The notes under the pieces were generated by a model. That model saw nothing but the letters and a program-made list of their open reading frames with translations, was not told the origin of the DNA and did no database searches. Positions 58,305 to 64,000 of a DNA stretch of 64,000 nucleotides are shown here, piece after piece. Both the position numbers and the translations under genes were made by a program. The number at the start of each line of letters is the position of its first letter. The stretch's first letter is position 1. This DNA comes from Clostridia bacterium (GTDB taxonomy: Bacteria > Bacillota > Clostridia > Christensenellales > Aristaeellaceae), in contig JAFWSH010000003.1 in assembly GCA_017519405.1 (NCBI GenBank), forward strand, positions 1 through 64,000, written 5' to 3'.

Positions 58305-58793
58305 ATGAGCAAACTGACGGACCGCGCCAACTACCTCAGAGGCCTGGCGGAGGGAATGAAGCTGAATCCCGAGAAGGACAGCAATCGGGTCATTCTGGAA
58401 CTGCTGGACCTGGTGGCGGAGATGGCGTCTGAGCTGGAGGCGCTGGACGCTTCCCAGCAGCAGCTCTCCGATTTTGTGGATATGATGGACGATGACCTCT
58501 CCACCGTGGAGGAAATCCTCAGCGATGACGAGGAGGAGGACTGGGACGAGGACGGGGAAGCGGAGGACGCGGAGGACGACGACATCAGCGTCACCTACAC
58601 CTGCCCCCATTGCGGTGAGGAGATCACCCTCTCCCTGGACGACCTGGACCTGGAGGACGACATGCCCTGCCCCGCGTGCGGAAAGCCCCTTTTCCCCGGC
58701 GCTGATGAGGAGGCGGAGGAAGAGGCGGAGGGCGAGGACAAGGCGGATACGCCGGCTGAGTCCGATGGCGCCAAGGAGGATCTGCCCTTCTGA
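58305..58793 (+). CDS. CD1247-type protein with acidic linker and zinc ribbon
   Basis: 162 residues. The N-terminal ~65 residues (LTDRANYLRGLAEGMKLNPE, LDLVAEMASELEALDASQQQ) match the helical domain named after C. difficile CD1247. A very acidic stretch follows (~70-93), then a zinc ribbon YTCPHCGEE...MPCPACGKPLFPG and another acidic tail. The function is unknown; the family is frequent in Clostridia. It starts 27 nt after efp and is probably co-transcribed. Confidence 0.85.
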   Translation: MSKLTDRANYLRGLAEGMKLNPEKDSNRVILELLDLVAEMASELEALDASQQQLSDFVDMMDDDLSTVEEILSDDEEEDWDEDGEAEDAEDDDISVTYTCPHCGEEITLSLDDLDLEDDMPCPACGKPLFPGADEEAEEEAEGEDKADTPAESDGAKEDLPF

Positions 58794-58808
58794 TCACCCT
58801 GATCTGAG

Positions 58809-58835
58809 AAATGCACCCGCTCGGGTGCATTTTTC
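58809..58835 (+). terminator. intrinsic terminator of the efp unit
   Basis: AAATGCACCC-GCTC-GGGTGCATTT forms a perfect 10-bp stem followed by TTC. Confidence 0.9.
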
Positions 58836-58883
58836 GTTGCCCCGATGCGGGCAGCCGAACCGCTTTTCAGATCCTGAAGGTAC

Positions 58884-58912
58884 AAAAAAGAGTGCCCTTG
58901 CGGACACTCTTT
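58884..58912 (-). terminator. intrinsic terminator of the zinc-ribbon gene
   Basis: Minus-strand AAAGAGTG-TCCGCAAGGG-CACTCTTT followed by TTTG. It lies 24 nt after the stop codon. Confidence 0.85.
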
Positions 58913-58935
58913 CATCCCGGACCATAAGCGCAGGA

Positions 58936-59217
58936 TTACTGCTGGGCACGCATCTCCCGGTAGCACTCGCTGCAGTAGACAGGAGCGTCCCCCCGCGGGA
59001 CGAAATTGACGTGGTCGACCTTTCCGCAGCGGGAGCAGACGATCTCCACGGGCTCACGGGAGCTGTCGGCGCGGCCGGCCTTGCGGGCGTTGCGGCATTC
59101 GCGGCAGCGCACAGGCGCATTCTGGAAGCCCTTGGAAGCGAAGAATTCCTGTTCTCCGGCCGTCCAGGTGAATTCCTTGCCACAGTCCCTGCACACGAGC
59201 ACTTTGTCTTCGAACAT
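58936..59217 (-). CDS. small double zinc-ribbon protein
   Basis: 93 residues with two zinc-binding pairs: VCRDCGKEFTWTAGEQEFF followed by RCRECRNARKAG (zf-trcl type, CxxC-x20-CxxC), then IVCSRCGKVDHVNFV and VYCSECYREMRAQ (a second CxxC pair set). Such proteins are common in Clostridia and may bind RNA or protein; no function is proven to me. It lies about 30 nt downstream of a structured RNA and shares its promoter and terminator. Confidence 0.85.
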   Translation of the reverse strand: MFEDKVLVCRDCGKEFTWTAGEQEFFASKGFQNAPVRCRECRNARKAGRADSSREPVEIVCSRCGKVDHVNFVPRGDAPVYCSECYREMRAQQ

Positions 59218-59248
59218 GATCTGGAAACCCCCAATAGTTTATTCTGGC

Positions 59249-59458
59249 GATCCCGCGGCTGACCTGGTATTTGACCCCACACTCGCCGTCTGGAAGGTTG
59301 CTCAACGCATCTGCGCCCTCACGCACTTCTCTCGGGAATAATCCCGGACGGACTTACATCTAGACCGCACCATGCTCCCCGGGGCTTTGCCCGGATTACG
59401 TGGACCGCTTCGCCTGCGACTGGCATCGGCTTTCAACCACAGACCCGCGGAATCAACC
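59249..59458 (-). ncRNA. structured RNA of about 210 nt, raiA-motif-like
   Basis: A closing stem GATTCCGCGG (59454-59445) pairs fully with CCGCGGGATC (59258-59249), about 190 nt apart. Inside are compact hairpins CCGGG-CAAAGC-CCCGG, CGGGA-TTAT-TCCCG, TGCG-TGAGGG-CGCA and GTTG-AG-CAAC. The many short stems and the phrase GTCTAGATGTAAGTCC look like the clostridial raiA RNA motif as I remember it; 6S RNA is the main alternative but should be one long rod. A strong promoter sits just upstream and the start of RNA would be near 59458. No convincing ORF explains the stretch. Confidence 0.55.
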
Positions 59459-59464
59459 GCCGCC

Positions 59465-59492
59465 ATTATAACCCATTTTCAGAAAAAAGCAA
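59465..59492 (-). promoter_or_regulatory. promoter of the structured RNA and zinc-ribbon gene
   Basis: Minus-strand TTGCTT (59492-59487), 16 nt, perfect TATAAT (59470-59465). Confidence 0.8.
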
Positions 59493-59545
59493 GAGTTGGA
59501 AAAGAAAATATTCCCAGAGTGCGCACAAGCCCGGACCGTGCCGTC

Positions 59546-60322
59546 TCAGGCATCGAAGCCGGCCGCCATCAGCGCCAGATCCTGCAGCGCCCGCTCCGCC
59601 GCCGGGACTTGGGCACCCTCCGCCAGGAAGCAGAACACCACCGGATGCGCTGCGTAGATGATGCCGCAGTCGTGGGTGATGCCGTCGTCGTAGTCCTCGC
59701 CGGTCTTGTGGGCGCAGCGGATTTTCCGCGGGGCCAGGTGGAAGGGCATTTTACCGTTGAGCCGCTGGTCCCGGAGAATTTGCAGCATGGCGGCTGAGGC
59801 ATCCCGACTGACCACCTCGCCCCGCTCCAGCTTCTCCAACAGGAGACCGATATCCCGGGCGGTGACATGGTTGGTGATGCCCCGGGCGGACAGTTCCGGC
59901 ATGAAGAGCTTCCGGCGGCAGCGGGTCTTATCCGACAGGCCCAGCAACGTCATGAATCGGTTGATGGCATCGGTGCCCAGCCGGTCAATCAGCAGGTTGG
60001 TGGCGGTGTTGTCCGAGAGGATGATCATCAGCTCCACCAGGTCCTCCACCGTGACGGTGAGGCCGTCGTGGAGGTAGGTCAGGGCGCCGCAGGAGGGCTT
60101 TTTGTCCTCCGCCCGGATGGAGACCGGGGAGGAGAAATCCAGGGTGCCCTCCTCCCGGCGGCGGAATGCCTCTGCCATCACCGTCAGCTTGATGACGCTG
60201 GCGGCCACCACAGGCTCCTCTGCGTGGTGGGAGAGGGTCTCCCCGGTGGTAAGATCCCGGCAGTAAAAGCCGATATGACCGGTGAGTGAGGAGAGTATGT
60301 GCTCCATGGCTTCCGTATTCAT
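59546..60322 (-). CDS. class A beta-lactamase-fold serine hydrolase, cytosolic form
   Basis: 258 residues. The serine-hydrolase triad motifs are present: Ser42-Val-Ile-Lys45 in AASVIKLTVMA, Ser103-Asp-Asn105 in ILSDNTATNLL, and Lys206-Thr-Gly208 in AHKTGEDYDDG. The omega-loop Glu that deacylates beta-lactams (E166 in EPELN) is Met here (FMPELSARG). There is no signal peptide. Together these argue against a resistance enzyme and for a related hydrolase of unknown substrate. Its ATG overlaps the preceding glycosyltransferase stop. Confidence 0.85.
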   Translation of the reverse strand: MNTEAMEHILSSLTGHIGFYCRDLTTGETLSHHAEEPVVAASVIKLTVMAEAFRRREEGTLDFSSPVSIRAEDKKPSCGALTYLHDGLTVTVEDLVELMIILSDNTATNLLIDRLGTDAINRFMTLLGLSDKTRCRRKLFMPELSARGITNHVTARDIGLLLEKLERGEVVSRDASAAMLQILRDQRLNGKMPFHLAPRKIRCAHKTGEDYDDGITHDCGIIYAAHPVVFCFLAEGAQVPAAERALQDLALMAAGFDA

Positions 60323-61944
60323 CGACGGGTACCTCCGTTTTCTTTTTCAAATGCGGCGCAGGGGTCGTGCCAGCCTGTCCACCTGTCCCGGAAGGGCTGC
60401 AGGAGGGATGAATCCACCGTGTTGCCGGACAGCAGCGGCGAGCGGTTTGTGCATACGGCCGCTGCGTGGGGCGTGTAGACATGATACAGACCGTTGTTCA
60501 TCATCCGCAGGCAGGCGTCCGGTACTGCGCAGGCACTGCCCATGGCGGGGTCCAGGGGCAGCCAGGCTTCCCGACGCACCATGAAGCAGGCGGCGCTGAC
60601 GGCCGCAGTGTTGCGGCTTTGCCGGTTTCGCAGGAAGGGCCCGGGCGCCCGGGCGGGCAGGCCGGTGCCGGGGGTGGAGAGGGTGCCGTCCGGGTGCACG
60701 GTGAAGCCGGTGAACAGCACCTGTCCGTGACTGTCAGTCAGCAGGGGAGTCACCATGCCCACGTCATCCCGCTGGGCGTACATGGCCAGTTCCCGGACAA
60801 ACCCCGGGGACAGCCGGGTGATGCCCGCGTCCAGCACCAGCAGCAGGTCCTCCCGGCTGGCCGCTACAGCGTCGTTGAGCGCCTCCGGGACGGATTGTCC
60901 CTCGGCGGGTACCACGAGGCGGACGGGGGTATCTTCCGGCAGCGCGCTCTGCAACGCCTGCTGACGGTCGTGGGCACCGCCGGCGTTGGGCATCAGGGCC
61001 AGCACGCCAAGTGAGCGTGGCAGCAGTGTATAGTGCAGGCGGAGGATGCCATCCTCCACGGTGACGGTTCCCGGGGTGCCCTGCCGGTCCATCTGCTCCT
61101 CCACGGCCCTGGCGGAGGCTGCAAGGCAGCGCTCCAGCTGCTGATGGCTCATGGATGCGCCTACCGTGCGCCAGTGATAGCCGATGATGGGCAGGTGGAG
61201 AATCCGCTTTGTGCGTTCACTCAGCCGCAGCATCAGGTCGTGATCCTGGGAGCCGTCGAAGGCAGGCCGCTCGCCGCCCACCGCCTCATAGAGACTCCGC
61301 CGAAGGGCCAGGAGATGGCAGACATAGTTTCCCGAGCGGAGGTTGTCCGGACAGAAGTCCGGCTTGAAATGGGGCGCGGAATGCCACCGGCCTTTTTCGT
61401 CAATCTTGTCCTCATCGGTATAGATCACGTCGGGCTGCTGCTGCACGATGGCATCCGCCACATGCCAGAGCACATCCGGCGGCAGCAGGTCGTCGTGGTC
61501 ACAGAGGACGACCCAGCCGCCGCTGCAGGCCCGGAAGGCCGCGTTGGTGTTGCCGGAGATGCCCGCGTTTTCCGCATCCATGAAGCAATGAATCCGCGGA
61601 TCCTTCTCTGCGGCGCGCCGGGCGGCTGCCCTGGTGTCCGCCCGGGTTCCCGTGACCTGGACGCAGGCCTCCCAGTGGGGATAGGTCTGGGCCATCAGCG
61701 CATCGAGCAGGGCTTCCAGAAACTCAGGCCGGGTATTATAGGCGGGAATCAGGACGGAGATCAGGCCGGCAGCCGGCAGGGATTTCCGCTGGTCTTCCAA
61801 CGCTGCAGCGTCCGCCTGCTGCAGGCGCCACGCCTTGTCCCAGGGGTGGAACAGCCGGTCTGTCAGCTTCTCCCGGATTTTCATAAACGTGTAATCCGCG
61901 CCATAGGTCCGAAGATAGCGGATGCCGCGTGCCACCCATCCCAT
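60319..61944 (-). CDS. family 2 glycosyltransferase
   Basis: 541 residues. The GT-A core starts near residue 63 (ISVLIPAYNTRPEFLEALLD) with GISGNTNAAFRACSGGWVVL, the DxD-type CDHDDLLPPDVLWH and the later TDEDKIDEKGRWH. The C-terminal ~250 residues contain a second, weaker GT2-like region (REDLLLVLDAGITRLSPGFV). This two-part build resembles rhamnan or O-antigen type glycosyltransferases. ATG 61944 follows GGGGAG. It starts 4 nt after the histidine kinase stop. Confidence 0.88.
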   Translation of the reverse strand: MGWVARGIRYLRTYGADYTFMKIREKLTDRLFHPWDKAWRLQQADAAALEDQRKSLPAAGLISVLIPAYNTRPEFLEALLDALMAQTYPHWEACVQVTGTRADTRAAARRAAEKDPRIHCFMDAENAGISGNTNAAFRACSGGWVVLCDHDDLLPPDVLWHVADAIVQQQPDVIYTDEDKIDEKGRWHSAPHFKPDFCPDNLRSGNYVCHLLALRRSLYEAVGGERPAFDGSQDHDLMLRLSERTKRILHLPIIGYHWRTVGASMSHQQLERCLAASARAVEEQMDRQGTPGTVTVEDGILRLHYTLLPRSLGVLALMPNAGGAHDRQQALQSALPEDTPVRLVVPAEGQSVPEALNDAVAASREDLLLVLDAGITRLSPGFVRELAMYAQRDDVGMVTPLLTDSHGQVLFTGFTVHPDGTLSTPGTGLPARAPGPFLRNRQSRNTAAVSAACFMVRREAWLPLDPAMGSACAVPDACLRMMNNGLYHVYTPHAAAVCTNRSPLLSGNTVDSSLLQPFRDRWTGWHDPCAAFEKENGGTRR

Positions 61945-61948
61945 GCAC

Positions 61949-63412
61949 TCACTCCCCTCTTTGCTGCGCCGGCTCTGTCCTGGGCAGGGTGAAGCACAGC
62001 GCGGCGCCTGTGCCTTCCGGCCGCTCCTCCGCCCAGATGCGCTCCCCGTGCATGGCCATGATCCGCTGGCAGATGGACAGCCCCAGGCCGGTGCCCTTTC
62101 CGGCGGTGTGGGCCCGGTCTGCGGTGAAGAAACGGTCGAAGATGCGGGGCATATCCGCCGGGCTAATGCCGATGCCGTCATCCTCCACGCGGCATGTGGC
62201 ATGATTGCCGCTGCAGCTGACCCCCAGGACGATATGGCCGCCGGCGGGGGTGAATTTGATGGCGTTGTCCAGCAGGTTCACCGCCACCTGCTCGATCCGG
62301 TCCGGATCCGCCAGCACGGTGCACGTCTCCTGCTCCAGCTGGAAAGAAAGCGCAATGTGCTTGCCCTCCAGGTCGTTCATCCGGCGGATGGCCACCCGGC
62401 GGAGCATCTCGCACAGGTCAAAGGGGCGCTGCTGCAGCTCGGCGTCATCCCGCTCCAGCCGGGAGAGGGCCAGCAGATCGCTGATGAGCTTGGTCAGGCG
62501 CTGGCTCTCCTGGCGGATCAGGGCCAGATACTTCCCGTGGTCCTCCGGGGGAATGGTGCCGTCCTCCATGGCCTGGGCAAAGCCGGAGATGGTGGTGACC
62601 GGGCTGCGCAGCTCATGGGAGACATTGGCCACAAACTCCCGGCGGTGGGCCTCCGTGTCGGCCAGCTTCTGCGCCATGGAGTCAAAGGCGGAGGAGAGGG
62701 CTGAGACCTCGCCGGCGCCGGCCCTGGGGTCAACCCGGACGGAGAAATCCCCCTCGGACATGGCCCGGGCGGCAGCGGTGAGCTTCCGCAGCGGCCGCAT
62801 CACACTGCGGATGTACAGGAACAGCACCACGCCGGAGAGCACCAGCGCGCCGGCGGCCAGCAAAATCAGCGGGAGGATCAGATCAGCCACGTTGTCCTCC
62901 ACCTGCTGGGCGGGGGTCCGGATCAGCACCGCGCCCAGCACCCGGCCGCTGCGGACGAAGGGCACGCCCACCGTGAAGGTGGGGGCGCTGCTCCCGGAGG
63001 AGCGGAGGGCGATCTCCTCGCCGGAGAGCACCTTGTCCATCACGCTGCTGAGCTCGGTGCCGTCCAGGGAGGTGATGAAGTCCGGGTTCTCCTCCATGGC
63101 CAGGCTGAAGTTATCCATCACCCTGCCCTGGCGGTCCACCACCACGATGTAGGCGCCATAGCGCTGATAGACCTGCCGGGCTTTCTGGGTGAGGTAGTCG
63201 GTGGTGGAGAGGCCGGGGGAGCGATAAAAGTAGAAGAAACTGCTGCCGGTATTCTGGGCCGCCAGCCAGGCGATGTCCCGGGCTTCCACCGTCAGGGCGT
63301 CCAGCCGGGCACTGATGCGTTCCTGGCGTATGGCAAACAGGCCGATCACACCAAAGCTGACCGTCAGGATCAGGATCACCGCCAGCACGACGGACATGAT
63401 ACGGGCAAACAC
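61949..63412 (-). CDS. sensor histidine kinase with extracytoplasmic domain
   Basis: 487 residues. The first membrane helix (~5-27) and second (~177-202) flank a ~150-residue outer sensor domain of double-Cache/PAS-like look (QRYGAYIVVVDRQGRVMDNF, FTVGVPFVRSGRVLGAVLIR). HAMP follows (~203-255). The HisKA domain has phospho-acceptor His266 in FVANVSHELRSPVTTISGF. The HATPase domain shows NLLDNAIKFTPAGG, DDGIGI and GTGLGLSI. No response regulator gene lies next to it inside the window. Neighbours are a HAD hydrolase, a glycosyltransferase and a beta-lactamase-fold protein. Confidence 0.93.
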   Translation of the reverse strand: MFARIMSVVLAVILILTVSFGVIGLFAIRQERISARLDALTVEARDIAWLAAQNTGSSFFYFYRSPGLSTTDYLTQKARQVYQRYGAYIVVVDRQGRVMDNFSLAMEENPDFITSLDGTELSSVMDKVLSGEEIALRSSGSSAPTFTVGVPFVRSGRVLGAVLIRTPAQQVEDNVADLILPLILLAAGALVLSGVVLFLYIRSVMRPLRKLTAAARAMSEGDFSVRVDPRAGAGEVSALSSAFDSMAQKLADTEAHRREFVANVSHELRSPVTTISGFAQAMEDGTIPPEDHGKYLALIRQESQRLTKLISDLLALSRLERDDAELQQRPFDLCEMLRRVAIRRMNDLEGKHIALSFQLEQETCTVLADPDRIEQVAVNLLDNAIKFTPAGGHIVLGVSCSGNHATCRVEDDGIGISPADMPRIFDRFFTADRAHTAGKGTGLGLSICQRIMAMHGERIWAEERPEGTGAALCFTLPRTEPAQQRGE

Positions 63413-63424
63413 GGCGGCACCTCC

Positions 63425-64000
63425 TCAGATTCCGGAGATCCTCCCCGACAGCGCGGGGATTTCCCGCAGATCTGCGATTTCCATACAGCTGCGGGGAAGG
63501 GATTCGCACCGGGGCGGGGACTGTTCTGTGGCGATGTAGAGGCTGTCCATGCCCACCTGGGCCGCCCCCCGGCAGTCGCACCCATCGTCGTTGCCCACCA
63601 TCAGAAAATCGGACGGATCCTCCCCGCCGGCCAGCAGCTGCCCGAAAAAAGCGGGGGAGGGCTTTCGCACGCCGAAGGAACTGGAGATCAGGATATGGTC
63701 GAAGGCCTTCAATAGCCCCAGGGATGCCAGCTCCGGCAGGGTGAAACTCTCCTGGGCGTTGGTCAGCAGCCAGACCCGGCAGCCCAGGCGGTGCAGGGTC
63801 TCCAGCGTGTCCGCTGCCCCGGGAAACAGGCGCAGTCTTATGGTGGTGCGGCACCGGAACCAGCGGGAGATCTCCCGGGCCTGCGTGTCCGTGATCTGTA
63901 GTCCGGCCAGGTCACCGAGGCTGCGCCAAACCGACAGCAGATCGATCTCCTCCGGGCCGGGTATGCCATGCGCCTGCAGACGGGCGGCGCAGCGGGCACT
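63425..64000 (-). CDS. HAD-family hydrolase, 5' end outside window
   Basis: The frame is open to the window edge, giving 191 residues and missing motif I (DxDxT). Motif II is VWLLTNAQESF, motif III the Lys of FGVRKPSPAFF and motif IV VGNDDGCDCRGA, with YIATEQ after it. It is a phosphatase-like HAD protein with an all-helical cap, as in the YjjG/haloacid dehalogenase groups. The substrate is unknown. The kinase gene starts 12 nt after its stop, so they share a message. Confidence 0.85.
   Translation of the reverse strand, partial: SARCAARLQAHGIPGPEEIDLLSVWRSLGDLAGLQITDTQAREISRWFRCRTTIRLRLFPGAADTLETLHRLGCRVWLLTNAQESFTLPELASLGLLKAFDHILISSSFGVRKPSPAFFGQLLAGGEDPSDFLMVGNDDGCDCRGAAQVGMDSLYIATEQSPPRCESLPRSCMEIADLREIPALSGRISGI

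Noticed and set aside
59249-59458. 6S RNA as the identity of the structured element
   Set aside because: The several short internal hairpins fit a multi-branched fold better than the single bulged rod of 6S RNA; kept only as an alternative.
59546-60322. Beta-lactam resistance gene
   Set aside because: No signal peptide and the deacylating Glu is Met, so resistance is not supported.
1-64000. CRISPR arrays, insertion sequences, integrases and parS sites
   Set aside because: None was recognised by eye; short or diverged copies could have been missed without a search.

Overview
The window is high-GC (clearly above 60% by eye) chromosomal DNA from a low-oxygen Gram-positive bacterium of the class Clostridia, most likely a gut or rumen lineage. 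The clues are a Cna_B-repeat surface protein, a VanW-domain protein, Rex, BioY with a BirA-type operator, a CD1247-type zinc-ribbon protein, WalJ, PepV-type dipeptidase, TlyA directly after dxs, and undecaprenyl-phosphate sugar transferases. Start codons are often GTG or TTG preceded by strong AGGAGG-like sites. I see no insertion sequence, CRISPR array or intact prophage. Genus-level placement is inference.

Layout. 1-9.2 kb: the 3' part of a Cna_B surface protein, a solute-binding protein, an acyltransferase-like membrane protein, a secreted unknown, a GNAT enzyme, a divergent alpha/beta hydrolase plus MmcQ/EVE-like pair, and a flavin reductase. 9.3-12.1 kb: a small conserved protein, dipeptidase and MetA. 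12.1-20.6 kb: one long co-directional block running parA, parB, an undecaprenyl-phosphate sugar transferase, a split transketolase pair, licD, walJ, an ABC-F ATPase and trmL. 20.6-24 kb: bioY on the minus strand under a clear BirA operator, then a flippase and a CapA-family protein. 24-30 kb: dxs-tlyA and the tandem synthetase genes glnS-gltX. 30-33 kb on the minus strand: thioesterase, VanW protein and Rex. 33-38.3 kb: a membrane-anchored, circularly permuted GH3 enzyme divergent from a TetR regulator, then dinB and tRNA-Leu(GAG). 38.4-43 kb on the minus strand: a phosphoribosyltransferase, sbcD and sbcC. 43-48.5 kb: an ECF sigma factor with a putative anti-sigma protein, a GH2 enzyme, a divergent Rho and two tRNA-Ser genes. 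48.5-54 kb: a probable prophage scrap (holin tail) and an unusual two-gene module of very large unknown proteins. 54-57.5 kb on the minus strand: a polyprenyl sugar transferase, a nucleotidyltransferase and galE. 57.5-59.5 kb: efp, a CD1247-like protein, and a zinc-ribbon gene preceded by a structured RNA. 59.5-64 kb on the minus strand: HAD hydrolase (cut by the window edge), histidine kinase, family 2 glycosyltransferase and a beta-lactamase-fold hydrolase.

Two themes link many genes. The first is surface glycan assembly: two sugar transferases, LicD, flippase, CapA, GalE, a nucleotidyltransferase and a glycosyltransferase, with the split transketolase possibly feeding a special sugar. The second is core housekeeping: chromosome segregation, isoprenoid synthesis, tRNA charging, translation factors and DNA repair.

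The best candidate for an undescribed system is the pair at 49015-54032. Its first protein has features that I read as a degenerate tubulin/FtsZ-like fold plus a long helical segment. The second looks like a degenerate actin/Hsp70-like ATPase fused to a novel N-terminal half. Other points worth attention are a Rho whose P-loop has lost its Thr, a roughly 210-nt structured RNA ahead of the zinc-ribbon gene, and the TGACA-repeat operator region between the GH3 and TetR genes.
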